A stretch of DNA of 36,785 nt, taken from positions 1 to 36,785 of the forward strand of contig JAGCXU010000002.1 of NCBI GenBank assembly GCA_017961145.1, in the 5' to 3' direction. The notes beneath the pieces are model-generated. The model saw only the letters and a program-made list of their open reading frames with translations. It was not told the origin of the DNA and made no database searches. The position numbers were made by a program, and so were the translations under genes. Of this stretch, positions 13,135-21,578 are shown in pieces; within the stretch, counting starts at the first letter, position 1; each line of letters starts with the position of its first letter. Source of the stretch: Bacteroidaceae bacterium. Lineage in GTDB: Bacteria; Bacteroidota; Bacteroidia; Bacteroidales; Bacteroidaceae.

Positions 13135-14856
13135 TTATTCTCTCGGCTTAATGTCCTCTATCTGCAATTGCACCTCGCCTCGCTTGTGACTGTTTTCCTC
13201 GATGTGGTAAACAATGTCGAAGGCTCTTTTCGTCTTAATATAGCGAGCTTGTGAACTTTGCCCAAAGGCAATACCATTCATCACATTGCTGCTCTTGGAA
13301 TCTACCAGTTCGAGTTTGATATGTTCCTGGTCTCTTCCTACAACTTTGCTAGTGCCATAGTCGTAAACCTGCCTTGTACAGAAGAGCGGTTTGATGTTGT
13401 CTGGACCATAAGGAGCAAAGCGTTTGAGGTCGGATACAATGCGACGATTGATATCGCGGAAGTCGATGACGGCATCTATACGCAGGATTGCGTTAATCTG
13501 TTCCGGCCGAATATGCTCTTTTACATATTGTTCGAAGCGATGGCGGAAAGCCGGAATGTTCTGAGCCGGCATGCTAAGTCCTGCCGCATAAGTGTGTCCT
13601 CCGAAGTTTTCAAGCAGGTCTGCACAACTTTCGATTGCCTTATAGACGTCGAACCCAGGCACACTTCGAGCCGAACCGGTAGCCATTCCGTCGTCGTTAC
13701 AAGTGAGTACAACGCTGGGTTTATAGAAAACTTCAGTCAAACGAGATGCCACGATGCCGATGATGCCACGATGCCATTCCTCGTTGAACAGGACAATAGA
13801 CTTGTGTTCATGTCGGTGTTCGAGAGTCTTGACGATGCGGTTTGCCTCTTCCGTCATGGACTTGTCGAGGTCTTTGCGTTGCTCGTTGTATTCGTTGATT
13901 TGTTCTGCCAGTTCCTTAGCTTTCTGTGGGTCTTTCTCGATGAGAAGTGCGACGGCTTCGTTGCCTGTCTGCATTCTGCCGGAAGCATTGATGCGAGGAC
14001 CTATCTTGAATATGATGTCGCCCAGCGAAATCTCCTTGTTTGAGAGTCCACATATCTCCATCAAAGCCTTCACGCCAGTGCTTGGAGAACTGTTAAGCTG
14101 TCGCAAGCCATGATAAGCAAGGATGCGATTCTCGCCCATTATGGGGACAATGTCTGCCGCAATACTGATTGCGCACAAATCCAGCAAGGGGATAAGTTGC
14201 GAGAACTCAATGCCGTTGCTGATGGCAAAAGCCTGTATGAGCTTGAAACCTACTCCACATCCACAGAGATGCTCATATGGATAAGTGTTGTCAAAGCGCT
14301 TGGCATTGAGGATAGCCAAAGCTGGAGGCAACTCGTCGCCAGGCACATGATGGTCACAGATTATGAAGTCGATGCCCTTTTCTTTGGCATAAGCGACTTC
14401 TTCGATAGCCTTGATGCCGCAATCCAACACGATAACAAGACCAACTCCCGTTTCCTGAGCATAGTCCACACCCTTTCGCGATACTCCATATCCGTCTTCG
14501 TTTCGGTCAGGTATGTAGTAGTCGATGTTGCTGTAGAACTGCTGAAGGAAGCGATATACTAAGGCTACGGCAGTGCAACCATCCACATCATAGTCGCCAT
14601 AGACGAGGATGCGTTCCTTGCGTCCAAGGGCTTCGTTGAGGCGGTTCACAGCCTTCTGCATATCCTGAAACAGGAAGGGATCGTGCAGATCTGTAAGCTG
14701 AGGACGGAAGAACTTGCGCGCTTCCTGCACACTGCCTATGCCGCGTCCTATCAGGACACGGGCAAGGACAGGGCTGATCTTCAGCTCTTCTGCCATTTCC
14801 CCTGCAAGCTTCAGCTCTGCATCGGAAGGCGGAATATAGTTCCACTCGTAGTTCAT
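13135..14856 (-). CDS. recJ: single-stranded-DNA-specific exonuclease RecJ
   Basis: RecJ degrades single-stranded DNA 5' to 3' in recombination and repair and works with RecQ. The 573-residue protein shows the DHH phosphoesterase motifs: VYGDYDVDG (85-93), VLDCG (143-147) and CDHHVPGDELP (167-177, the DHH at 168-170). A DHHA1 region follows, with GRINASGRMQTGNEA and later GFGGHTYAAG-like sequence (NFGGHTYAAGLSM). The C-terminal third is an OB-like domain. It lies 21 bases downstream of the CoA transferase and 7 bases upstream of recQ, forming a recJ-recQ repair pair. Confidence 0.95.
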   Translation of the reverse strand: MNYEWNYIPPSDAELKLAGEMAEELKISPVLARVLIGRGIGSVQEARKFFRPQLTDLHDPFLFQDMQKAVNRLNEALGRKERILVYGDYDVDGCTAVALVYRFLQQFYSNIDYYIPDRNEDGYGVSRKGVDYAQETGVGLVIVLDCGIKAIEEVAYAKEKGIDFIICDHHVPGDELPPALAILNAKRFDNTYPYEHLCGCGVGFKLIQAFAISNGIEFSQLIPLLDLCAISIAADIVPIMGENRILAYHGLRQLNSSPSTGVKALMEICGLSNKEISLGDIIFKIGPRINASGRMQTGNEAVALLIEKDPQKAKELAEQINEYNEQRKDLDKSMTEEANRIVKTLEHRHEHKSIVLFNEEWHRGIIGIVASRLTEVFYKPSVVLTCNDDGMATGSARSVPGFDVYKAIESCADLLENFGGHTYAAGLSMPAQNIPAFRHRFEQYVKEHIRPEQINAILRIDAVIDFRDINRRIVSDLKRFAPYGPDNIKPLFCTRQVYDYGTSKVVGRDQEHIKLELVDSKSSNVMNGIAFGQSSQARYIKTKRAFDIVYHIEENSHKRGEVQLQIEDIKPRE

Positions 14857-14877
14857 CGTGAATTATGACGCTTGGAA

Positions 14878-16389
14878 CTACTTGATGTATTCTGCCAAAT
14901 CTGTCAGACGCATGTCTCCTTTGCGCAAGAATGTATCGTGCATAGCAAAGGCTGCGGCAAGTTCGTGATGGGTATGCCCACCTCTCTTTTCTGCATATTT
15001 CAGGTAGTCCTGCAACATGGGACGATAGTCGGGATGTGCCACCTTGATGAGTTCCTGTGCTTTCTGCATGTCGCTCTTGTGACGAAGGTCAGCCACACCA
15101 TACTCCGTAATGACTGCATCGATGTAGTGATTGGTGTGGTCGATGTGACTTGCGAAGGGTACGATGCTCGAGATGGCGCCTCCCTTTGTGGTAGAACCAC
15201 AGGTAAAGATGGTGAGATAGGCATTTGCTGCGAAGTCGGCAGAACCTCCTATTCCGTTCATCATCTTGGTGCCGCAGATCTTTGTACTGTTTACGTGACC
15301 ATAAAGATCACATTCTATGGCAGTATTCAACGCGCAAACTCCGAGTCTGGCTATAACCTCGGGGCAATTGCTAATCTCTGAAGGACGCAAGACTAACTTG
15401 TCTTTGAAGAAGTCGATATTGTCGTAAATATCCAACAGACACTCGTTTGTGACTGTGAGAGAGCAGGCAGAAGCGGAGAGAACGCGTCCTTGCTTCATCA
15501 ATCCGACTGGTGCATCCTGCAGAACTTCTGTGTAGATGTTGAAGTTGGGCACTTCCGGACATTGTCCGAGAGCACCAAGCACGGCATTTGCTCCGCTGCC
15601 AACTCCACTCTGCAGGTTGAGGAAAGTCTTTGGGATGAGACCTTGCTTGAGGTTGAGAAGCAGGAAGTCGGCCACGTTCTGACCTATCTGAGTGGTGATG
15701 GGATCTGGGTCTTTGAAGCTGCGAGCCTCATCAGGAACGTTACATTCCACAACTCCAACGATTCTGTCGGCATCCACTTCGATGTAAGGTTTGCCGATAC
15801 GATCGCTCGCTTTGGTAATCATGATGGGTGTGCGGAAAGGATGATCCTCTATTTCATAAACATCGTGAATGCCCTTACTGTTGGGGCTGTGGAATGCGTT
15901 AAGCTCCACTATGATGCCTTCTGTAGCGAGACGACAGACAGTTGGGCTGATTCCTCCTGCAGCCGTGAGGTAGATGTGGGCCTTGTTTCCCACTTTCTCT
16001 ATGGCGCAAGCTTCAATGATGGCCCAGTTCACTTCTCCGAGATAACCCTGACGAATCTGGGTTGCCATGTTCGAGAGGTTCAGGTCGGAATAGTTCAGAG
16101 TGTTGTTGTTGACGTTCTTACGGAAGTCGGGATTGGTCGTATAGGGTGCGCGGAAGTCGATTGCCATTGCATTCGAGAGGTCTCCGTCGCAACTTTGTCC
16201 TGTACTGGCACCTGTAAAGATGCTGATTTTGAAGGGTCTTCCTGCTTCATGTTCCACGACTGCTTTCTTAGCAATCTCTGCAGGAGTACATTTCGCGACA
16301 CCAGCCGGAGTAAAACCACTCAGGCCAATTGTTTGTCCATTCTGGACAAGTGCTGCAGCTTCGGCAGCAGTAATTCTATTGAAATCCAT
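14878..16389 (-). CDS. acetyl-CoA hydrolase/succinyl-CoA:acetate CoA-transferase family enzyme
   Basis: This class I CoA-transferase moves CoA between carboxylates such as succinate and acetate, relevant to succinate/propionate fermentation. From the ATG at 16389 it has 503 residues. YTEVLQDAP places the probable catalytic Glu at residue 288, matching the position in AarC-type enzymes. The CoA-binding GIGGSADFAANAYL is at 379-392, and GSGANAV with FTGASTG fit the family. The longer frame to 16467 adds an unrelated N-terminus and crosses the -7 box, so I reject it. It has its own promoter, followed 21 bases later by recJ and recQ, an unusual metabolic/repair combination. The precise acyl acceptor cannot be told from sequence. 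Confidence 0.92.
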   Translation of the reverse strand: MDFNRITAAEAAALVQNGQTIGLSGFTPAGVAKCTPAEIAKKAVVEHEAGRPFKISIFTGASTGQSCDGDLSNAMAIDFRAPYTTNPDFRKNVNNNTLNYSDLNLSNMATQIRQGYLGEVNWAIIEACAIEKVGNKAHIYLTAAGGISPTVCRLATEGIIVELNAFHSPNSKGIHDVYEIEDHPFRTPIMITKASDRIGKPYIEVDADRIVGVVECNVPDEARSFKDPDPITTQIGQNVADFLLLNLKQGLIPKTFLNLQSGVGSGANAVLGALGQCPEVPNFNIYTEVLQDAPVGLMKQGRVLSASACSLTVTNECLLDIYDNIDFFKDKLVLRPSEISNCPEVIARLGVCALNTAIECDLYGHVNSTKICGTKMMNGIGGSADFAANAYLTIFTCGSTTKGGAISSIVPFASHIDHTNHYIDAVITEYGVADLRHKSDMQKAQELIKVAHPDYRPMLQDYLKYAEKRGGHTHHELAAAFAMHDTFLRKGDMRLTDLAEYIK

Positions 16390-16414
16390 GATGTGTGAGT
16401 TTATATTTTGCGCA

Positions 16415-16422
16415 CAAAGGTA
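16415..16422 (-). promoter_or_regulatory. -7 element for the CoA transferase unit
   Basis: TACCTTTG on the minus strand, a perfect TAnnTTTG, lies 25 bases upstream of the ATG at 16389. No convincing TTTG box is seen at the usual distance. Confidence 0.55.
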
Positions 16423-16481
16423 CAAAAAAAAATGGAGAAAACCTACCTTTGTAAGCCTTTTTAACACACATCAATGTTGAT

Positions 16482-17078
16482 TTATGTCAGAAGTGGCTCG
16501 TTTTTGTAGAAAGTGCGATAGTTTTCGAGCATCGATTCGCATAAAGAAGTCATGCAAAGCCCCCTTTTGTGTGCCACATTATTGTATATTTCACCAATAG
16601 AGTGCAACTCGTCGGCATCGGTTTCGAGCAACATCCTTTCGATAGGGCAAGCACGCAAACTCTCCTCATTATGAGTGAATCCGAAGCCGACAAAAAAGCC
16701 TGCATCAAGGAGAGAAAGCAGTTGCCGAGGCTTGCCTCGAAAGCTGTGAAACATCCATGACTGCTTGGGTTTCAACTCTTTACGCAAGCTGAGAAGCTGA
16801 TCGAAGGCTTTCACACAATGAATGATGAGAGGCTTCTCCGTCTCCTCGCTCAAAGCAACTTGTTGAAGAAAGACTTTCTCCTGTACTTCCATCGAAGGTC
16901 CACGCAATCCATCAAGCCCGCATTCACCAATCGCAATCTTGCCTGAAAGGTCTGGAACGACGAACTCCTCATCCGCTTTCCAAGGGTGAATCCCCCAAGT
17001 GTCGCGACCATCAACAACGGCCACAACATCCTGATCTGCAGGAACTTGGTGTGTGTGGAAATCGATATACTTCTTCAT
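16482..17078 (-). CDS. TatD-family metal-dependent hydrolase
   Basis: This TIM-barrel metallohydrolase of the TatD DNase family has 198 residues, shorter than the usual 250-260. Motifs in order are DFHTHQ at 6-11 (metal ligands), AIGECGLDG (Glu metal ligand), IIHCVKA, WMFHSFRG and LLETDADE (the final Asp). TatD proteins act as 3'-5' exonucleases or hydrolases in DNA-damage responses, but activity here is unproven. The short, divergent core suggests a Bacteroidetes-specific subgroup. It lies downstream of yidD, with array D in between and no promoter visible, so it may be read through from the metK unit. Confidence 0.85.
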   Translation of the reverse strand: MKKYIDFHTHQVPADQDVVAVVDGRDTWGIHPWKADEEFVVPDLSGKIAIGECGLDGLRGPSMEVQEKVFLQQVALSEETEKPLIIHCVKAFDQLLSLRKELKPKQSWMFHSFRGKPRQLLSLLDAGFFVGFGFTHNEESLRACPIERMLLETDADELHSIGEIYNNVAHKRGLCMTSLCESMLENYRTFYKNEPLLT

Positions 17079-17100
17079 CCTTATTTATACAGGCAGGAAC

Positions 17101-17210
17101 GTTGAAAATCGTATAGTGTTACGATGGCAATCGTATAGTGTTATGATGGCGATCGTATAGTGTGACGTTTGCAATTTACTAGTGCGACGTTTGCAATTTA
17201 CTAGTGTGAC
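17101..17210 (+). repeat. 22-bp tandem array D (5 units), between yidD and tatD
   Basis: Five gapless units start at 17101, 17123, 17145, 17167 and 17189. The first three carry the GTATAGTG core and the last two ACTAGTG. Tails run GTTAC, GTTAT, TGAC, CGAC, TGAC, the same order as in array G. A 36-base stretch (17154-17189) is identical to 34064-34099. The right border continues GTTTTACATCGACCTTA. ATCGTA (17108-17113) pairs with TACGAT (17120-17125) around a TAGTGT loop. Confidence 0.9.
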
Positions 17211-17272
17211 GTTTTACATCGACCTTAGCCTTCCTTTTTCTCTCGACCTGACTCTCCTATTCACATAGGCTT

Positions 17273-17521
17273 TCAAGGCACAGGATCATACCCGCTTCCA
17301 CCCCAAGGATGGCAGCGGAGCAAGCGTTTCAGAGCAAGCCACAATCCCTTGAAAGGCCCGTACTTTTGCAAAGCTTCTACTGCATATTGGCTGCAAGTAG
17401 GTGTGAATCTGCACGATGGAGGCGTCAGAGGCGAGATGAACCGCTGATAGATTCGGACAAACATGATGAGCAACCAAGTCAACAGTTTAAGTGGATTATA
17501 CCAAAGACTCGACGTTTTCAT
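17273..17521 (-). CDS. yidD: YidD membrane-insertion efficiency factor
   Basis: YidD is a small membrane-associated protein thought to aid YidC-dependent membrane protein insertion. The 82-residue protein matches the family: an N-terminal amphipathic/hydrophobic helix ([20 protein letters not shown]), then [18 protein letters not shown] and a C-terminal [13 protein letters not shown]. It overlaps the end of rnpA by 26 bases, consistent with the conserved rnpA-yidD pairing and translational coupling. It is the last gene before array D. Confidence 0.95.
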   Translation of the reverse strand: MKTSSLWYNPLKLLTWLLIMFVRIYQRFISPLTPPSCRFTPTCSQYAVEALQKYGPFKGLWLALKRLLRCHPWGGSGYDPVP

Positions 17522-17879
17522 GGATTCTTTGCAATATGTTTTTCACCTTTTGAAACACCTTCTCCGTCGGAAGTTCCTCGTCGGAACTCCAAAGGAAAGC
17601 AATGTCGAGGCCACCATTCAAAGGCTGAAGCAGTTCTTTTTGCAAGCGATAAGCCTCGCGAATCTGCCTTTTGATGCGATTCCTCTTGACCGCTCTCTTG
17701 AAATATCGCTTTGATACAGAGACCATTATGCGCACCACCCCAACTTCGTTAGCCATATATATAGCGCGAAGAGGAAAAGCAGAAACCGATTGATGACTGC
17801 CGCTGAAAAGCTCCTCCAAAGCCTTTCGGCTACAAAGTCGCTCTTCTTTTCCTAGAGTGTGTAAGCCGACATTAGCCAT
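17496..17879 (-). CDS. rnpA: ribonuclease P protein component
   Basis: RnpA is the protein subunit of RNase P, which matures tRNA 5' ends. From the ATG at 17879 the product has 127 residues and the diagnostic basic motif [18 protein letters not shown]. The upstream frame (to 18005) lacks family similarity and lies entirely inside hemD, so I use 17879. The start overlaps the hemD stop by 8 bases and the 3' end overlaps yidD by 26 bases. Linkage to hemD rather than to rpmH is the Bacteroidetes arrangement. Confidence 0.95.
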   Translation of the reverse strand: MANVGLHTLGKEERLCSRKALEELFSGSHQSVSAFPLRAIYMANEVGVVRIMVSVSKRYFKRAVKRNRIKRQIREAYRLQKELLQPLNGGLDIAFLWSSDEELPTEKVFQKVKNILQRIHENVESLV

Positions 17880-18615
17880 TTGCCTTTCGCAGATGGTCGT
17901 CGATGGCTGCCGAAATGCTGGGATATTCAGGAGAAGGAGCTTCGATGTCGAGTCGCAAACCTGCATCACGAACAGCTTTCGCGGTGGAAGGACCAAGAGT
18001 GCCAATCACGATATCGCCTTGCTTGAACTGCGGAAAATTCTTCTTCAACGACTGAACACCACTAGGGCTGAAGAAGATGAGCATGTCGTAGTCGAACGGT
18101 TCGCCCTCCTTGAAGTCGTTGCTAACCGTGCGATACATCACAGCATCGGAGTGCTTGACATTCTTGCTGTCAAGCATTTCGCCAAACACAGGATTGTGAA
18201 CATCACTAAGGGGAATGAAGTAACGCTCGGACTTGTGCTTTATCATGAGAGGAACCAGGTCGTCTATCTTGCCTGTAGAGCCAAAGAAAACCTTACGCTT
18301 GCGATATTGAACATACTTCTGTATGTATTGTGCTACCGTCTCTGTAATGCAGAAGTACTTCATGTTCTCAGGGATGGGAATGCGCATCTCCTTGGCTAAA
18401 AGGAAGAAATTGTCAATGGAAAGGCGCGAAGTAAATACGATAGCGGTGTGCTCCAATATGGAGATCTTTTGTGCGCGAAACTCCTTTGGAGTGAGAGGCT
18501 CTACCTTGATGAACGGACGGAACACGATCTCCACATTATATCGCTTAGCTATGTCGTAGTAAGGAGAGTTCGCCGAGGTAGGCTCTGGCTGCGAGATGAG
18601 TATCTTCTTAATCAT
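17872..18615 (-). CDS. hemD: uroporphyrinogen-III synthase
   Basis: HemD closes hydroxymethylbilane to uroporphyrinogen III in tetrapyrrole synthesis. From the ATG at 18615 it has 247 residues. Features are IKKILISQPEP at the N-terminus, IVFTSRLSIDNFF, a middle YFCITETVAQYIQKY, and the C-terminal half with MLIFFSPSGVQSLKKNFPQ and VIGTLGPSTAKAVRDAG, a typical HemD closing region. The longer frame to 18717 runs back into the DUF4271 gene and lacks family similarity. It overlaps rnpA by 8 bases. Confidence 0.9.
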   Translation of the reverse strand: MIKKILISQPEPTSANSPYYDIAKRYNVEIVFRPFIKVEPLTPKEFRAQKISILEHTAIVFTSRLSIDNFFLLAKEMRIPIPENMKYFCITETVAQYIQKYVQYRKRKVFFGSTGKIDDLVPLMIKHKSERYFIPLSDVHNPVFGEMLDSKNVKHSDAVMYRTVSNDFKEGEPFDYDMLIFFSPSGVQSLKKNFPQFKQGDIVIGTLGPSTAKAVRDAGLRLDIEAPSPEYPSISAAIDDHLRKANG

Positions 18616-18635
18616 CGTTTGTCGTAATTTTTCTG

Positions 18636-19478
18636 CTATAATTTTATCACGGAGAGATAGTCTGCATATGTCAAAACCTGTTGAATGACAAGCAAAGGTA
18701 TCAGTTCGAGTGTGCAAAAGTACACAATTAAATGAAAAGTGCCATATAATTTTGGAAAAAATATCTTATATGTCTTAAAAAGAAGCAATATCTTGACCAA
18801 AATTATAAGACAAAGCGCCAAAAGCAACACCTTTTCGTGAGGAACAGGTAAATACACGACCACCATCGCCAAAACCAGAGAAAGCATCGCCTCTACCACA
18901 TAAAGGAATGTATAAGCCCTTTGCATTGTAAAGATTTTTTCCTTCCTGAAGAACACCCAATTCACGAAACTGCTCATCATTCTCTTAGCCAGAAAATAGA
19001 GAATCCACAGAAGGAAAATGGCTCCAAAAAGGAGATAAGGTGTTTCGAAAAACGGGTAGTAGGCAACATCAAACTGCGTATATGTGAAAGTCACCATTGC
19101 AGCCGTAAGCGAAAGCAAGCAAATGGCAATCAGTCGAGTTGAGTATCTGAGCGGATCATCCACCAGAAGTTCGTTCTCCTTGCCTGGTATTGGGAGAAAA
19201 ATATCTCGCAACAACTCCTTAAACTTCTTTTTGAGTCGCAAGACCAAACTTGCTGCAAGAAGGAAGCAAACAAGCAATAGCAACCCGCTCCACTCATTAT
19301 GACGAATGCGAAAAGGTGTCTCTGTTGCCCAAAAGCCGAAGGGCTTGTAAGGAACTTCCGTATGCAATACGTTATCGCCCTTTGCCAGACCTCCGTCATC
19401 ATAAGGGATCAAGCGCTCGACAATCGTGTCTTGCAACACAGAAGAGTCAGGCAAACAGAGCGTATCGGCTTCGTTCAT
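18636..19478 (-). CDS. DUF4271 multi-pass membrane protein
   Basis: This 280-residue inner-membrane protein of unknown function matches the DUF4271 family by its size, its hydrophobic profile and its position before hemD. After a soluble N-terminal segment of about 70 residues it has several hydrophobic helices (LLLLVCFLLAASLVL, LIAICLLSLTAAMVTF, LLFGAIFLLWILYFLA, a pair around VLAMVVVYL/VLLLALCLIILVKILLLF, and a last one near LIVYFCTLELIPLLVI). The start at 19478 overlaps the LOG gene's stop as ATGA, so I prefer it to the Met 11 codons upstream. No catalytic residues can be named. Confidence 0.8.
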   Translation of the reverse strand: MNEADTLCLPDSSVLQDTIVERLIPYDDGGLAKGDNVLHTEVPYKPFGFWATETPFRIRHNEWSGLLLLVCFLLAASLVLRLKKKFKELLRDIFLPIPGKENELLVDDPLRYSTRLIAICLLSLTAAMVTFTYTQFDVAYYPFFETPYLLFGAIFLLWILYFLAKRMMSSFVNWVFFRKEKIFTMQRAYTFLYVVEAMLSLVLAMVVVYLPVPHEKVLLLALCLIILVKILLLFKTYKIFFPKLYGTFHLIVYFCTLELIPLLVIQQVLTYADYLSVIKL

Positions 19479-20062
19479 ATCTTGGCAAAACGACGTATAC
19501 TTATATCCCAAAGTGGTGTTTCGAGGGCCATCCTTAGTGCCTCTTCTGGCGTTGGAGCTACCTTCCAGATGTCAGCATGAACAGGTCGCATGAAATTTTG
19601 GCTAACTGCTTGATTCAAAGTGTTTAGCAACGAATCGTAATAACCATTGGTGTTCAGCAGAACTAGGGGTTTGAGATAGAGTCCCAACTGCTTCCAAGTG
19701 ATCAGTTCCATCATTTCTGCAAAGGTTCCACAACCGCCAGGAAGGAAGATTCCTGCATCTGTTATTTCTGCCAGCTTTGCTTGGCGTTCGTGCATATCGG
19801 CAGTCTCGATGATTTCAGTCATACCATTATGACACCAGCCTTCCTTTATCATAAAAGTAGGGATGACACCAATTGCTTTGCCTCCATTCTCGAGACAACC
19901 GTTCGCGCTCTCAGCCATGAGGCCTATATTGCCTGCCCCATTTACGAGAGTTATGTTTTGTTCTGCCATCAGTTGACCAAGCTTTCGTGCATCCTGGAAG
20001 TAGCAATCTTCTATCTGAGTGCTGCTTGCACAATAGACGGCTATCTTTTTATTCTCATTCAT
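19475..20062 (-). CDS. LOG family protein (TIGR00730 Rossmann-fold)
   Basis: LOG proteins are phosphoribohydrolases that release bases from nucleoside 5'-monophosphates (cytokinin-activating type in plants); the bacterial substrate is often unknown. From the ATG at 20062 there are 195 residues, beginning KKIAVYCASS, with NGAGNIGLMAE and the family signature PGGCGTFAEMMELITWKQLG. The start lies 4 bases after the metK stop, so it is cotranscribed with metK; the upstream Met at 20074 overlaps metK and is less likely. Its stop overlaps the next gene. Confidence 0.88.
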   Translation of the reverse strand: MNENKKIAVYCASSTQIEDCYFQDARKLGQLMAEQNITLVNGAGNIGLMAESANGCLENGGKAIGVIPTFMIKEGWCHNGMTEIIETADMHERQAKLAEITDAGIFLPGGCGTFAEMMELITWKQLGLYLKPLVLLNTNGYYDSLLNTLNQAVSQNFMRPVHADIWKVAPTPEEALRMALETPLWDISIRRFAKI

Positions 20063-20066
20063 AGCG

Positions 20067-21323
20067 TTACTCAAAGAAACATTTCTTTATCTTTTCTACA
20101 TAATCCAGCTTTTCCCAAGTGAAGAGTTCTACAGTTACCTCCTTCGTATCTCGATAGAGAGATTCGAAACGTTTGGTAACAATTTGGGGTTCACGCCCCA
20201 TATGTCCGTATGCCGCAGTTTCCTCATAGATGGGATTACGCAGTTTAAGTCGTTGTTCGATGGCATAAGGAGTGAGTGTGAAGATGTCCTTAATCTTCTC
20301 GGCAATCTCGCCATCAGTCATATTTACATGACTCTTGCCATATGTATCGACATAGATGCTGACGGGTTCTGCCACTCCGATTGCGTAACTCAACTGTACC
20401 AGCATTTCATCTGCAACACCAGCAGCAACCATGTTTTTAGCGATATGACGGGCAGCATAGGCAGCCGAGCGATCGACTTTGGAAGGGTCTTTTCCGCTGA
20501 AAGCCCCACCTCCATGAGCACCTTTGCCGCCATAAGTATCGACTATAATCTTTCGTCCTGTCAATCCTGTATCGCCGTGAGGACCGCCTATCACAAACTT
20601 TCCAGTCGGATTGACGTAGTATTTGATCTTGTCATCAAAGAGGCTTTGGATTCTCTCGGAGCCTATACCTGCAAGCATTCTTGGGATAAGGATGTCTTTC
20701 ACATCGTCAGAAATGCGCTTTTGCATGGCTTCGTCCGTATCGAATTCGTCGTGTTGTGTGCTCACAACAATGGTATCGATGCGCAGAGGTCTGCCTTCGT
20801 CGCTATATTCGATAGTGACTTGGCTCTTCGCATCTGGGCGAAGATAGGTCATTACCTTGCCTTCGCGACGGATTTCAGCAAGCGTTTGGAGGAGACGATG
20901 GGCAAGGTCGAGACTGAGAGGCATGTAGTTCTCCGTCTCGTTTGTAGCGTAACCAAACATCATTCCCTGGTCTCCAGCACCTTGCGAAGCACGGTCTGAG
21001 CGATCCACACCCCTGTTGATGTCGTCACTTTGTTCGTGTATCGCAGACAATACTCCACAGCTGTTCCCCTCGAACATGTACTCGCTCTTGGTATAGCCGA
21101 TACGGTTAATTACCTCGCGAGCAATGCGTTGCAGGTCGACGTAGGCTTTCGTCTTGATTTCTCCGGCAAGGACAACTTGACCGGTTGTAACGAGTGTTTC
21201 GCAAGCGACCTTCGATTCAGGATCGAAGGCAAGCAGTTTGTCGAGTACTGCATCGCTGATTTGATCGGCCACTTTATCAGGATGGCCTTCGGAGACGGAC
21301 TCCGATGTAAACAGATAACCCAT
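20067..21323 (-). CDS. metK: S-adenosylmethionine synthetase
   Basis: MetK makes S-adenosylmethionine from ATP and methionine in the cytosol. The 418-residue protein starts [20 protein letters not shown] and contains [12 protein letters not shown], the phosphate-binding [21 protein letters not shown] and the C-terminal YGHMGRE. The length suits the somewhat longer Bacteroidetes MetK. It heads the LOG/DUF4271/hemD/rnpA/yidD unit. Its long leader (about 145 bases) carries a candidate SAM-binding RNA at 21405-21456, which would give direct product feedback. Confidence 0.97.
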   Translation of the reverse strand: MGYLFTSESVSEGHPDKVADQISDAVLDKLLAFDPESKVACETLVTTGQVVLAGEIKTKAYVDLQRIAREVINRIGYTKSEYMFEGNSCGVLSAIHEQSDDINRGVDRSDRASQGAGDQGMMFGYATNETENYMPLSLDLAHRLLQTLAEIRREGKVMTYLRPDAKSQVTIEYSDEGRPLRIDTIVVSTQHDEFDTDEAMQKRISDDVKDILIPRMLAGIGSERIQSLFDDKIKYYVNPTGKFVIGGPHGDTGLTGRKIIVDTYGGKGAHGGGAFSGKDPSKVDRSAAYAARHIAKNMVAAGVADEMLVQLSYAIGVAEPVSIYVDTYGKSHVNMTDGEIAEKIKDIFTLTPYAIEQRLKLRNPIYEETAAYGHMGREPQIVTKRFESLYRDTKEVTVELFTWEKLDYVEKIKKCFFE

Positions 21324-21347
21324 AGTAGAATTAATTTTTTAATATAA

Positions 21348-21404
21348 TTAATAATGTATGGGGAAAGAAGTCGGGCACAAATGCGCGAGGTGACAAGTGT
21401 TCAT
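21348..21404 (-). CDS. possible 18-codon leader peptide ORF in the metK leader
   Basis: Directly after an AGGAGG sequence (21410-21405) an ATG opens an 18-codon frame ending in TAA at 21348, 24 bases before the metK ATG. An SD-like sequence is rare in this phylum, but zero spacing to the ATG is poor for initiation. It may be coincidental. It could be a coupled leader cistron exposed or hidden by the adjacent RNA structure. Confidence 0.2.
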   Translation of the reverse strand: MNTCHLAHLCPTSFPIHY

Positions 21405-21456
21405 CCTCCTTTTAGCATTTTTTACTGTGGTTGCAAGCAGCCCAAATCTATCCACA
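21405..21456 (-). ncRNA. candidate SAM-II-like riboswitch in the metK leader
   Basis: The minus-strand leader has the blocks I associate with SAM-II aptamers, in order: P1 5' strand TGTGG (21456-21452), a GATTT loop block, GCTTGCAA, P1 3' strand CCACA (21430-21426), an A-rich linker, and GCTAAAAGG (21416-21408). These correspond to the GAUUU, UUGCA and GCUAAA elements of known SAM-II RNAs, and a metK leader is a sensible location. The pseudoknot (P2) pairing is weak in this copy: GCA with UGC, or a bulged GCUU/AAUGC helix. The fold is therefore not certain. Confidence 0.55.
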
Positions 21457-21474
21457 TTTTGTTTTTTGCGGCTG

Positions 21475-21505
21475 CAAAGGTACGACAATTTCTTCATATT
21501 TCATA
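21475..21505 (-). promoter_or_regulatory. promoter of the metK unit
   Basis: TACCTTTG (21482-21475) is a perfect -7 match and a 3-of-4 upstream box (TATG at 21505-21502) lies 19 bases away. Transcription would start near 21468, just upstream of the aptamer candidate, leaving a long leader of about 145 bases. Confidence 0.6.
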
Positions 21506-21521
21506 ATTCGCATTTCATAAT

Positions 21522-21553
21522 TTTGCGCAATGTGCGAAAAAGTTGTAACTTTG
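21522..21553 (+). promoter_or_regulatory. promoter of the U32 gene
   Basis: TTTG (21522-21525), 20 bases, then TAACTTTG (21546-21553) is a full consensus promoter 25 bases before the ATG at 21579. It is divergent from the metK promoter. Confidence 0.8.
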
Positions 21554-21578
21554 CAGCCATAACTGTGAATTGTGAATC

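Noticed and set aside
16390-16467. Longer N-terminus for the CoA transferase from 16467
   Set aside because: It crosses the -7 box and lacks family similarity; the family start is MDFNRI at 16389.
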